64,000 nt of DNA from Nitrosomonadales bacterium (GTDB lineage Bacteria > Pseudomonadota > Gammaproteobacteria > Burkholderiales > Gallionellaceae): NCBI GenBank assembly GCA_016235045.1, contig JACRME010000013.1:124001-188000 (forward strand). The letters are read 5' to 3'. The notes under the pieces were generated by a model. It saw nothing but the letters and a program-made list of their open reading frames with translations. It searched no databases and was not told the origin of the DNA. Below are positions 46,454 to 56,000 of the stretch, one piece after another. A program made the position numbers and the translations under genes. The stretch's first letter is position 1. Every line of letters starts with the position of its first letter.

Positions 46454-47307
46454 AATTGCGCGGACTCATCATCGCGGCCTATGGGCGGCATTATCTGGCA
46501 GAACTGTCCGGCGGCGAGATCCTGGAATGCGTGCCGCGCGGCAAGAAAAGCGAGGTCGCCTGCGGCGACACCGTGGAGATAGTCCGCACCAGTGCAGACC
46601 AGGCGGTCATCGACAGCATCGCACCGCGCTCCACGCTGCTCTATCGCTCCGATGCCTTCAAGCAGAAAATCATCGCCGCCAACGTCACCCAGCTCATCGT
46701 CGTCGTCGCCACCGAACCCTCGTTCAATGACGAACTGCTGGCGCGCTGCCTGCTCGCCGGGCACGAGCAGAATCTGGATATCCTCATTGTGCTGAACAAG
46801 TGCGACCTGCCGCAGGTTGCAACGGCGCGGGCGCAACTCGCCCCTTATGTGAAGATCGGCTATCGCGTGCTGGAACTCTCCGCCAAACAGGATGCGACCC
46901 CGCTGCTGCCCTATCTGCAGGGCCATACCAGCGTGCTGGTCGGCCAATCCGGCATGGGCAAATCCACGCTGCTCAATGCCGTGATCCCCGAGGCGCAGGC
47001 TGCCACGCGCGAGATATCCACTGTGCTCGATTCCGGCAAGCACACCACCACCCACGCCAGGCTGTATCACCTCAACGCTGACAGCCATCTCATCGACTGC
47101 CCCGGCGTGCAGCTTTTCGGCCTGCACCACCTGGATTTTGCCGCGATGGAAAGAAGCTTCCCCGAGTTCCTGCCCTACCTCGGCGAATGCCGCTTCGCCA
47201 ATTGCAGCCACTCGCACGAGCCGGACTGCGCGATACGCAAGGCGACCGCAGAGGGAAAAATCGATGAACGGAGATTGAAGCTGTTTCAGCAGATCGCGGG
47301 GCACTAA
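46450..47307 (+). CDS. rsgA: Ribosome small-subunit-dependent GTPase RsgA
   Basis: RsgA (YjeQ), about 285 residues, is a circularly permuted GTPase that matures the 30S subunit. The motif order is permuted: G4 LNKCDLPQ first, then G1 GQSGMGKST (about 165-173), the TTTHARLYHL switch, and G3 DCPGVQLFGL. The zinc module is CRFANCSHSHEPDC. The start is unusual: the best candidate is TTG 46450 (overlapping the TGA of the dehydratase as TTGA), because no in-frame ATG gives a family N terminus. Orn-M48-PCD-RsgA neighbourhoods recur in betaproteobacteria. Confidence 0.94.
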   Translation: MKLRGLIIAAYGRHYLAELSGGEILECVPRGKKSEVACGDTVEIVRTSADQAVIDSIAPRSTLLYRSDAFKQKIIAANVTQLIVVVATEPSFNDELLARCLLAGHEQNLDILIVLNKCDLPQVATARAQLAPYVKIGYRVLELSAKQDATPLLPYLQGHTSVLVGQSGMGKSTLLNAVIPEAQAATREISTVLDSGKHTTTHARLYHLNADSHLIDCPGVQLFGLHHLDFAAMERSFPEFLPYLGECRFANCSHSHEPDCAIRKATAEGKIDERRLKLFQQIAGH

Positions 47308-47373
47308 CATCTGGCACGAATAGCGTTTCCATTCCGTTCGTACCGGAATGATTGAAGGATGAGAGTATCAAGC

Positions 47374-47400
47374 GGGAGCGCCGACGACGTCGGCGCTCCC
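47374..47400. terminator. Perfect 12-bp hairpin between convergent rsgA and gspB
   Basis: GGGAGCGCCGAC (47374-47385) is the exact inverse of GTCGGCGCTCCC (47389-47400) with a 3-nt loop. It lies 67 bp after the rsgA stop and 35 bp after the gspB stop on the other strand. It lacks a T-tract on either side, so it may act as a bidirectional mRNA end or stabiliser, or be a repeat element. Confidence 0.7.
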
Positions 47401-47434
47401 GTCGGAAGGCATTCCCGCGGCATTTATTTCGATG

Positions 47435-48052
47435 CTACCAAATCCCGTGTTGAAAACGATATCCCTTGTAGCTCAATATCACGCCATCCGGTGTGATCTG
47501 CTCCAACTTGAGTCCCGGCGCCAGAGATTCGCCTTCTTTCATCATGCGCGAGTTGATGCTGACGATGCTGTTCACGGATTTGCTGGAGTAGGAATGGAGT
47601 TGAATCTTCATGGCCGGAAGTTCCTGCTGGATGGAGAGAGGAAGTTCGGACAAGGACATCGCTTTCTGTTCCTGATCAGCGGTGGCCGGGATGGCGGGCT
47701 CTTGCGAAGAGAGTATTGGTGCGGCGGGCGCCGGATTCGGTGCCGGTAATTCCCGTTCCGGTTGTCCGGCCGGTTCGGGTTGATCGAAGCGCAGCACCTG
47801 TGCAGTCGAATTCGAAATCGCGGGTCTCGCGGCAATGGGTTCTGCCGCATGCACGGGTTGTTCCGGCTGCCACGGGCGCAGCCAGCCGATGGCGATGCCC
47901 GCGCAAAGCAATACCGCCGCAAGCACACCGTAGTAAACGGAAAAGGTTTGTTTGGGCGCGGCCACCGCTGCCTGTGCCGACGGCAAGGTTGGCGTTGTCC
48001 CGCGCTGCCGCTGCTGGTCGGATTTTTTGAGCGCGTCCAGAATATACGACAT
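47435..48052 (-). CDS. gspB: General secretion pathway protein B-like (GspB/ExeB)
   Basis: 205 residues. The N terminus MSYILDALKKSDQQRQRG is the hallmark of GspB/ExeB-type proteins. A single helix (about 37-60) is followed by a Pro-rich periplasmic linker and a compact C-terminal domain (about 140-205, VNSIVSINSRMMKEGESLAP onward). In Aeromonas, ExeA-ExeB helps assemble the GspD secretin through peptidoglycan. The gene lies 1 bp after gspA. No other type II secretion genes are in the window. Confidence 0.88.
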   Translation of the reverse strand: MSYILDALKKSDQQRQRGTTPTLPSAQAAVAAPKQTFSVYYGVLAAVLLCAGIAIGWLRPWQPEQPVHAAEPIAARPAISNSTAQVLRFDQPEPAGQPERELPAPNPAPAAPILSSQEPAIPATADQEQKAMSLSELPLSIQQELPAMKIQLHSYSSKSVNSIVSINSRMMKEGESLAPGLKLEQITPDGVILSYKGYRFQHGIW

Positions 48053-48053
48053 G

Positions 48054-49637
48054 CTATTTACCCCTTTGCTCGCGGACCAGCTTCGGCGCCGTCGTATCCG
48101 CTGCTCCGCTCAGGCGCATCAGGGTCTGGGTGCCGACAATTCCGGTGGGGGGAAGCCCCCGTGCGAGTTGAAATTGTTTGACCTGCCGCAGCATGGTTTC
48201 ATCGAACACCGGGTCTTCGCCGGGCTCCGCCGCCTTGCCGTCGATTTGCGCGAATTGATCGCGCAGCCATCCCACATCCGGCCCGTGGTCGCCCAACTGT
48301 ATCTTTTGTTGCGTCAATGGCGGCACGCGCCACAGCAGCGTGTATTGGCCGGACCATTGCTCCGCCAGCGCACCAATGGCAACCGCCCTGGTCTCGCTGC
48401 CAACATTGAAGATCGCGACGCGGTCGTCCAACAGCGTCAACGTTGCATGGAATTTCCGGCCCTGTTTGTCATTCAGCAGCAGCACTGCGGGACGGTTCAG
48501 TTGACGCAGTTCATCCAGCCCGCCGCGCGCGGTGCGGCAACTCAAACCCATGGCGTCAGCCTGCAGGCACTCGTCACCCTCCTGATAGTCCGCACCCCAT
48601 GTGCGAAAGAGCGCGGTGTATGCCATTTCCTTGCTGCGCGAACGCGGCTCTGCTGTCGGCCATTCCAGGGTAACCGGAGCAACCGCCATTGGCGTTACCG
48701 GCTTGGCAGGCTCTGTTTTGGCTGGAGCCGGGGCTTGCGCCACGGGCTGGTACAACAACGCAGCCAACCCGGAGGAGGCGAGCAAACCCGCTATAAGAAA
48801 GAACATGATGCTGCGGGATCGCTTCGCCGGATGGTGAAACACCTCGCGCGCCGCTTGCTTCAGCGTCGCAAGATCGACCCGCTCCTTGGCTTGCACATAG
48901 GCGCCCAGCAGCGCCCGATCGCAAAGCACGTTGATGACGCGGGGCGTGCCGCCGCTCAGGCGATAGAGACTCTTCATCAGTGAATCCGGGAACAGTTTGC
49001 GCTGCGTACCTGCAACCCCGAGGCGATGCCGCACATAGTCGGCGACTTCCTGTTTGGACAGCGGCCCCAGGTGATAACGCGCAATGATCCGTTGCGCCAG
49101 TTGCCGCAGTTCGGGCCGCGCCAGCATCTCGGCCAGCTCGGATTGGCCCAGCAAGATGATCTGCAGGAGCTTGCGCTGGCTGGTTTCCAGATTGGTGAGC
49201 AGCCGCATCTGTTCAAGCACGTCGGCGGAAAGATTCTGCGCCTCGTCGATCACCAGCACCGTATGCCGCCCCCTGGCATGGGCATCGAGCAGGTGGGTAT
49301 TGATGCAGTCGACGAACACCTTGACGCTGGTATTGCCGGGCGGAACCGCGATGCCGAATTCGGCGCAAATGGTCGCGAGCAGCTCATCCACCGTCTGCCG
49401 CGGATTGAAGATGTAGGCCACATCGCAGGATTCGGGAATCTGCTCGAGCAGGCAGCGGCACACCGTCGTCTTGCCCGCCCCCACCTCGCCGGTGAGCAAT
49501 ACAAACCCGCCGCTGCCGTTCACGCCATAAAGCAGATGCGCAAGCGCCTCCTGATGGCGCTCGCTCATGTAGAGATAGCGCGGATCCGGAGCGATGGAAA
49601 ACGGCGCTTCGGCGAGACCAAAGTAACTCTGGTACAT
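48054..49637 (-). CDS. gspA: General secretion pathway AAA ATPase GspA (ExeA-like)
   Basis: 527 residues. The N terminus MYQSYFGLAEAPFSIAPDPR, followed by YLYMSERHQEALAHLLYG, and the ATPase motifs LTGEVGAGKTTVCR (Walker A about 50-58) and HTVLVIDEAQNLSADVLEQM (Walker B) place it in the ExeA/MSHA MshM family. A transmembrane helix lies near 275-298. The periplasmic part ends in a peptidoglycan-binding domain (about 445-515) with LGDHGPDVGWLRDQFAQIDG. It is the upstream partner of gspB. A candidate promoter lies 31 bp upstream of the start. Confidence 0.9.
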   Translation of the reverse strand: MYQSYFGLAEAPFSIAPDPRYLYMSERHQEALAHLLYGVNGSGGFVLLTGEVGAGKTTVCRCLLEQIPESCDVAYIFNPRQTVDELLATICAEFGIAVPPGNTSVKVFVDCINTHLLDAHARGRHTVLVIDEAQNLSADVLEQMRLLTNLETSQRKLLQIILLGQSELAEMLARPELRQLAQRIIARYHLGPLSKQEVADYVRHRLGVAGTQRKLFPDSLMKSLYRLSGGTPRVINVLCDRALLGAYVQAKERVDLATLKQAAREVFHHPAKRSRSIMFFLIAGLLASSGLAALLYQPVAQAPAPAKTEPAKPVTPMAVAPVTLEWPTAEPRSRSKEMAYTALFRTWGADYQEGDECLQADAMGLSCRTARGGLDELRQLNRPAVLLLNDKQGRKFHATLTLLDDRVAIFNVGSETRAVAIGALAEQWSGQYTLLWRVPPLTQQKIQLGDHGPDVGWLRDQFAQIDGKAAEPGEDPVFDETMLRQVKQFQLARGLPPTGIVGTQTLMRLSGAADTTAPKLVREQRGK

Positions 49638-49667
49638 GGGCGGAATGGGAGTGGGAATGTCGGGATA

Positions 49668-49695
49668 TTATAATGGCAAGTTATGCCCGCCCAAG
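49668..49695 (-). promoter_or_regulatory. Candidate promoter of gspAB
   Basis: On the minus strand a perfect -10 TATAAT (49673-49668) lies 16 bp from TTGGGC (49695-49690), a weak -35. The implied leader to the gspA ATG (49637) is about 24 nt and carries no obvious Shine-Dalgarno. Confidence 0.4.
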
Positions 49696-49748
49696 GTGTC
49701 GTTTTTGAATGAATTGCCTGTTTCCGATTCACCGGGATCCAACCTGAT

Positions 49749-50570
49749 TCAATATGCGAAAGATTTTACCAAGGTAAGATCGCCGATCCGGCGCAGTGGA
49801 ACCATCATCGTTTCGCGCTTCTCATGCGGTGTGTTTTCATCGAATACAAGCGTGATTTGAGTACTGATGACTATTTGTTCATGCTGCTCGGTGTCGAAAT
49901 TGTAGCCAGCCGCATTGAAATTGCCCCAGTAGTTGACGTACACATGGTACAGACCGTGCATGGGCGCAGTCATTGAGAACATCTCCGGTCCAGCTCCATC
50001 AACGCTATCCACATCAAAACCGCCGCCATTGTCTAGCACGGGGTGCGCCCAGAATGCATGTTGCCCATCGGGCGTAATGACATGCATGTCGACTTCCGCC
50101 CTCCCGTCATCCCACGAACAAATGATCCGGATACGCGGTTGCACACGCTGCAAGCTGCCTTCGTAAAATTGCACGCGCTTGCGCACCTTGCCATCCGCAC
50201 TTCTGACCTCCACGCTGTTGGACCCTTTGCCAAAAGCATAAGGGCGCGCGAATGAGCCGTCCGGATTGCCATACAAAAGCATCGCATTGCCGTTGACGAT
50301 CAGTTTCGATACCGCTTTTCCTTGTTCGCTCTGCGTAAGCCGCCCCTGAATCAGGGTGCGATTCTTCTGTCTCCCTCGATCAACTGGCGGCGTCGGATAG
50401 GCCGCTGCCATATCGCCGCTATGATCAACCAATCCAAATACATTCCATCCATTGGCTGGCGCTTCGATGCGCAATCCATTTTGATGCGATGAATCTGCAT
50501 CAAGTGAAAATGCCGATGTGATGACACCAACGAGCAAGAAGGAGCCAATGATGGATTGAGCATAACTCAT
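49749..50570 (-). CDS. yfaP: YfaP family DUF2135 protein, copy 1
   Basis: 273 residues, exported (hydrophobic leader SIIGSFLLVGVITSAFS). The second half is the DUF2135 domain: RIRIICSWDDGRAEVDMHVI and TPDGQHAFWAHPVL, followed by DVDSVDGAGPEMFSMTAP and GLYHVYVNYWGNF. It resembles an Ig-like or beta-sandwich domain with acidic metal-type loops. The last gene of the yfa macroglobulin operon, 6 bp after its paralogue, with which it shares layout and the closing block TPHEKRETMMVPLRRIGDLT. The function is unknown; the family always accompanies yfaS-type macroglobulins in this context. Confidence 0.88.
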   Translation of the reverse strand: MSYAQSIIGSFLLVGVITSAFSLDADSSHQNGLRIEAPANGWNVFGLVDHSGDMAAAYPTPPVDRGRQKNRTLIQGRLTQSEQGKAVSKLIVNGNAMLLYGNPDGSFARPYAFGKGSNSVEVRSADGKVRKRVQFYEGSLQRVQPRIRIICSWDDGRAEVDMHVITPDGQHAFWAHPVLDNGGGFDVDSVDGAGPEMFSMTAPMHGLYHVYVNYWGNFNAAGYNFDTEQHEQIVISTQITLVFDENTPHEKRETMMVPLRRIGDLTLVKSFAY

Positions 50571-50576
50571 GATGGG

Positions 50577-51344
50577 TCAGGGATAGACGAACGAGCTTAC
50601 AAGTGTCAAATCGCCTGCACGGCGCATGGGAACCTGAAATACCTGCCGCTTTTCATGGGGCGTATTTTCATTGCTGATGATCGCGACCTGAGCAATAGTC
50701 AGATCGCTTACCCCGTATCCGGAGCCGTAATAATTCACGTAAACCAGATAGAGCCCTTTCTCCGGCGCCGGAGACGCAAATATCTCGGGGCCATAACCTG
50801 TCGTCACATCCACATCCAGTGCCCCGCCCCCGGGTATGACTCGTTGCCCGTACCACGCATGCTCCCCGACCGGCGTCACCACGTGCAAATCAAGATCGGT
50901 CCCGTCGGAGTCCCATGACAACACGACTCGCAGCCGCGATTGCTTCTTGTTGCTCGCCGCATCAAAAAACTGCACACGTTTGCGCGGCCCGTTTTCGGCT
51001 GCTCGAACTTCGATGCTATTTGACCCACGGCCAAAAGCATAAGGCCGAGAAAAACTGCCGTCGCTCTCCACCTGCAACGGCATCGCAGTTCCGTTCACGA
51101 TCAAAGTGGCAGGGGAACCGGATTGCTGCGATTTCTGATTTCCATCGATACGCCCGCTGATCATCGCAGTTGCAGCAGTTCCAACCGGCGTATTGACGCT
51201 GGCGGCGGGATAATGAACCTCCTGCGTATAACGTTCCACGGACTCGCTTAGCCTCCAGCCCCCCTTGGGCTGATCGAACTCTACGCCAGCCAGCACTGAA
51301 ACCGGCAATATCGCCATCCACAAGGCAAGTAGTTTCCTGTTCAT
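50577..51344 (-). CDS. yfaP: YfaP family DUF2135 protein, copy 2
   Basis: 255 residues with a clear signal peptide (MNRKLLALWMAILPVSVLAG). The DUF2135 domain is LRVVLSWDSDGTDLDLHVVT with PVGEHAWYGQRVIPGGG, DVDVTTGYGPEIFASPAPEK and GLYLVYVNYYGSG. The tail TPHEKRQVFQVPMRRAGDLT almost repeats that of copy 1. Its start overlaps the yfaQ stop by 4 nt. E. coli has a single yfaP, so this is a tandem duplication with moderate divergence. Confidence 0.88.
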   Translation of the reverse strand: MNRKLLALWMAILPVSVLAGVEFDQPKGGWRLSESVERYTQEVHYPAASVNTPVGTAATAMISGRIDGNQKSQQSGSPATLIVNGTAMPLQVESDGSFSRPYAFGRGSNSIEVRAAENGPRKRVQFFDAASNKKQSRLRVVLSWDSDGTDLDLHVVTPVGEHAWYGQRVIPGGGALDVDVTTGYGPEIFASPAPEKGLYLVYVNYYGSGYGVSDLTIAQVAIISNENTPHEKRQVFQVPMRRAGDLTLVSSFVYP

Positions 51345-53053
51345 GATCGTGATTCTCCCTCAATCAAACGTCGGGCCCATTGCTCGATGTAGTGTTCATC
51401 CTGCCCGCTGGGATAGCCGGAAAACGCCAAATGCAGGTATTCATGCGCCAGCGTTATGCGCTGGTTCAAACCGTTCAAACCGCGCACATAGATTCGTTGG
51501 CGCGACATATCGCTGTATGGATTGCCGAAGGCCAACTGGCAAACTTGCGGCTGGAGTTCAACAAACCCGGGCTCTGTCTGCAAAGCGCTACGCCAGCGAC
51601 GCGCCTGCGCTCTCAACCACCGCTCCGCATCCGGGAGCGGCTTGCATTCGATCTCGCCGTTGATCGACGCCAGGGATGCATGTTTGAAATTCCGTTGAAG
51701 AATCTGGTCGTACAACATCCCCGCCCTTGCATCCTCCACCGCCCGCCTCCATGAAAGAATGCCCTTACCCTCTGCGTCCAGGCGATATTGTGCCTGCGCA
51801 CCTTGCAACATGAGGCCTGACGAGAAGGCTGCAATATCGCGCGCCGCCGCACTGGCCGGATTGGGGCTTACGCGTTGCGTGCTGCTGCTATCTGCGATCT
51901 CCAGGCATTCGCCATGTTGCGTAGCGTTTTGCAGCAAATATGTGCGTGCCACCACACTCAATGCGCGTGCAGCCTCTTTCTCGGTCGGCAGGCCTTCTCG
52001 ATCGATTACGCGGGCGATGTATTCGTTCTCACTCAGCCGGGCGTACAGCAGCGGTTTGGACTGCACATTCCAGGCCAGCCTCAACTCGCTGTCCGCATGC
52101 AGCAATACCTGTTTGCCATTTCTGAATTCGACCCGGAAACGCCCGCGCAAATCCTGCACCACACCCGGTTGTAATACCGTATCAGGTGACAAGGCAAGAA
52201 TGCGCTCAATCGGATAACGCGCAAACAGGGCGACATCGACGCAGCGCTGGGCAGAGACTTCATCGTCGCCAACACCTTCGGCCACAGCGGCCAGTTGCGG
52301 CGCGTAGTCTTGCATCACTTGCAGGCTCGACCCCAGCCCGCCAAACCATACTGCGCTGCCATCACTCAACCAGCCAGCCGCCCCGCCGACCACGCTGTCC
52401 ATCCGTTGCGGATGGCTCCAGGTAAATGTCTTGACCCGGTAACGCCCGCCCAGATAACGCAAGGCGCTATGCCCGCGCCCGTTCAGCATGACTGCCAGCA
52501 ACGCCGCTTCAGCCCGCTCCCGCGCAATGCCCTTGATGCTGGAAAGCGCCAGCAGCAAGCTGGAAACACTGACTTGGCGCGCCGGTTTCAATTGCTCCAA
52601 ATCAGCCAGCCAACCGGCCTGCGGCAATCTGGCAGTCCAATAACGACGCCAATCCTGCACATCCAGATGCAGGCGCTCCGGCTCAAAGAATAATCCGCAC
52701 GACTGGGCCAAGGCCACATCGCCGGAGATCGTCTGCCCGGGATCGCAGCAATACAACTCTTCCTTGGCAACTTGCCTGTTCCCGCTGCAAGCGTAGTCAG
52801 GCAGGGGGAGCGCCTCGTCAATGGCATATGCATAAACGAACAGCTTCCACACGCTGCCCAAAGGCGTTTGAACATCCCAGGCCTGCCGGATCCCGTCTGT
52901 ACCGAGGTGCAGAAACACAGGCCGCTGCGGCAATCCCTGGTTCGCTCCAAGTCGGGCAAACAGCATGCTCTTGCCGTCAAAATCGACAGGCTGCTCTGCG
53001 TTCGCAGCCAAACAGAAGCAGAGCAGCACATTGCACAGTATTACCCTTCGCAC
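51341..53053 (-). CDS. yfaQ: YfaQ family DUF2300 protein, possible multi-module cell-wall protein
   Basis: 570 residues from GTG 53053 (GGAG 6 nt upstream), with a signal peptide ending near AANAEQP. The family is known only as DUF2300. I see three embedded patterns. Residues 60-245 look like a penicillin-binding/transpeptidase fold: SVWK (67-70) as SxxK, SCG (118-120) as SxN, and a degenerate KTG-like stretch AAGWLSDGSAVWFGG. Residues 343-400 resemble SpoIID/LytB (EYIARVIDREGLPTEKEAAR then ALSVVARTYLLQN). Residues 537-541 are HEYLH, an HExxH site. Whether any site is active is unknown. It lies 13 bp after yfaS. Confidence 0.85.
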   Translation of the reverse strand: MRRVILCNVLLCFCLAANAEQPVDFDGKSMLFARLGANQGLPQRPVFLHLGTDGIRQAWDVQTPLGSVWKLFVYAYAIDEALPLPDYACSGNRQVAKEELYCCDPGQTISGDVALAQSCGLFFEPERLHLDVQDWRRYWTARLPQAGWLADLEQLKPARQVSVSSLLLALSSIKGIARERAEAALLAVMLNGRGHSALRYLGGRYRVKTFTWSHPQRMDSVVGGAAGWLSDGSAVWFGGLGSSLQVMQDYAPQLAAVAEGVGDDEVSAQRCVDVALFARYPIERILALSPDTVLQPGVVQDLRGRFRVEFRNGKQVLLHADSELRLAWNVQSKPLLYARLSENEYIARVIDREGLPTEKEAARALSVVARTYLLQNATQHGECLEIADSSSTQRVSPNPASAAARDIAAFSSGLMLQGAQAQYRLDAEGKGILSWRRAVEDARAGMLYDQILQRNFKHASLASINGEIECKPLPDAERWLRAQARRWRSALQTEPGFVELQPQVCQLAFGNPYSDMSRQRIYVRGLNGLNQRITLAHEYLHLAFSGYPSGQDEHYIEQWARRLIEGESRS

Positions 53054-53066
53054 AGCGCTCTCCGAG

Positions 53067-56000
53067 TTATCTGACGGTCACGACACGACCTTTACCCGCA
53101 GCCTCGAAGGCCTTGTTTTGCGGGGAATACATCGAATAGAAACGCACGGGCGGCAACTGGTATTTGCCCTTTTGCGAGAAGCGCAACAAATGACGTATCA
53201 CAACCGGTTGATCGACTTGCTCGACCGGAACGGCATAGCCGCCCCGACTCGGCTCGTTGCGTGCGCGTTCGAGTTCCGCGCCACTGTTCAACGCGATCCC
53301 CCATGTCGAACTCTCGACTGCAGCTCCCGGCGGCAATGGCACTTCAACCATGCCGTAGTTCACACGAGTTCCATTTTCCGGAGTCAGTGTGATCTCTTCC
53401 AGATACAAATCGTTGGAATTGACCGCATCGTCATCCGATTGCTCGGCCAGGTCGAAACGCTGCACCCTCTCAGCGCCCGCACCGCTGCTGCCCTCGCTTG
53501 CCGTGGCCAAGTGATACAGTTTGCGCTCCACTTTCACTGCAAGCTTTCCCTCTTCCTGGCTCGCACTTTCATACTGCACATAGGCAGTCAGCAACTTGCC
53601 CGGTGCTTGCGACAACGTCAAATCTCCGGGCGCCTGTTTGCCTTTGCTGAGCCAGATATCCGAGCCCGTGACGCTGCTGACACGTTTCCACGCACCATCA
53701 AGGGCAACATCACTGCTGTCACCCAGTCTTCCGACCAGAATCTGGTTAAGCCAGATCAGCGCAAGCGCACGATCGAAGGTAGGCATATCCGAGCGCACGG
53801 AATTCAATATCCGCTCTGCTGCCTGGGCTCGATCCGGCACCTTTGAAGCCAACAGCAGCAGCGCCTGAGCACTGGGCAACCCGCTCTGTTCAAGCACAGC
53901 CGAAGCCCCAGGCAGGGCTGCGGAGACTTTGGAAGGCAGTCCCAACTGATGCCGCTCCGCAAGCAGCGCCGCCAGTTTGAGCGTCATCGCCCTGGACAGA
54001 TCGCTTTCGGGATCGGCAAAAGCAGGGCTTTCGGTATCAACGGTTGCATGCGCGACGTTTTGCAACTGTGATCGTTTTTCCAGATCGTCCAGCAACCCGC
54101 TGACCAGCGTCTTGGTCGGCAATCCCATATCGCTTGCCATCCATAATGCCAGTGCCTTATGGCTTAGAACCTGCGCTGACTGTTGCTGGCTCTCTGGACT
54201 CAATACCAGACGTTGTGCTCTTCTGTTATGGTTCACAGAACGATCTTCCTGCCCGAACATGGCCAGCAGTTTCGCCCAATGTTCATCCGGCAAACCCAAA
54301 CCGAGAACGCGACTGGCCGCATGATCTGCATAATAGGCATAGGCCGTCAGCAACAGATCATCATGAGCTGCATTGCCCCACCAACCGAAAGTGGCATCGG
54401 GACCGGCCATGTAAACAAGACGCAAGCGCTGATGCTGCAATCGCTGGCGCAATTGCCGCGTGATTAGCGCCCGTTCCCCGCCGGTATCCTGCGGTAACGA
54501 TTGCAGTGCAAATGCCAGTGGCAACATGCGGCTTGCCGTTTGTTCTACGCAACCATATGGATAGTTGTCCAGGTCGTCGACAATGCGCGCAAATTGCTGC
54601 GCCGCCCCGTTGGCAAACGACACGCGGATATTTTCGGCATCCTTGGGCAGGTTCAGCGCCGCCTGCTTGCTATCCACCGGCACAATCAACGTACGCGCGC
54701 TCTTCCAGGCCAACCCATCGTGCCGCATCGGGATATCCAGCGCATCGACCGATTTCCCGTCAGCCTGGATTTCCACATGCAGTGTGTCGCCCGTATATCC
54801 CTCGAGTTCCACATTCATCGTATTGATACCGCGCCGCGTCTTCAGCTTTTCGGTTTTATTGATACCGCTACTGCTGAGGCGAACATTCACCGTCTGGTCG
54901 CTGCCAGTCTGGTTAAAGACAGCCAATACCGCGACGGGCGCATCTCCGCTGCGCATCCAGTTCGGGCTGATCCATTTCGCATAGAACGGCTTGTCCGAAC
55001 GCAAATAGGCGGTTCGCTGACCGACCAGACCTTGCGCCGACATTGCCCGGCCCGTGATGCGCCAGCGTGTCAGAGAGTCCGGCATGACAAACGTAAAGGT
55101 CGCGCGCCCCGCATTGTCGGTACTGATCTGCCCATTCCAGTAGGCGGTGTCGACATTGTCGCGACGCGGACGCTCCAGCACCTTGATGCCCCGCTCGTGA
55201 CTGGAGCCGCGCGCCGGCGGCGCACTCTGCCGGTAACTTGCCATATCGAACCCGATGAACTGCAACGAGGAATGCGTGCGCACATTGTTGCGGCGCGGAT
55301 GGTAGAAGAAATCAAAAATATTCGGCACGATCTCGGGCTGCAACACGTAGATCATTTCGTCGACCACGCCGACGCTCACATTGGCCGACACTGGCTTGCC
55401 CCCTACGCTGGTTTCCAGTTGCACCTTGACCGTTTCGCCCGGTCGATACACTTCCTTGTCCGTTTTGAATACCACTTGGATGCGCGGCTGTTCGACCAGA
55501 ATGCCGCGATTCTGGAACACCCATTCGTTGTTTTTGACATAGGCTACGGACAGCGTCACATTCGGAGAAAAATTCTCGTTGATCGCCACCTTTGCACGCC
55601 ACTGGGTCGGCGCAATGCGCTGCGCGCTGACCCATTTCGCGCCATCCTGCAACAGTGCACTTTGCTCGACACGATCCCGCTCCAATGTCAGCAACGCCGA
55701 ATCGACGGGCTCGGGGAACGTGATCAGGGCTTCCGCAATATCTCCCGCTTTGTAGCTGGCGTGGTCGAACACGATCTCGATCGATCCTTTCACCGCCTTG
55801 ATGCCGGCTCCCGCAACCCAGTGGCTGCAAGCCCCCAGGACATTCCCGTTCTCGTCAAACAGCAGGACCGTGTAGGAACCCGATTCGGCAAAGTTGATGG
55901 AAAAGTGCCTGGAACCGCTTTCGATCTTCCCTTCGCTCTTCTGCTGCTTCTCCAATTGCACCAATTCATAGCGAACAGGAGTAGCAGGCGTTGCATTGCC

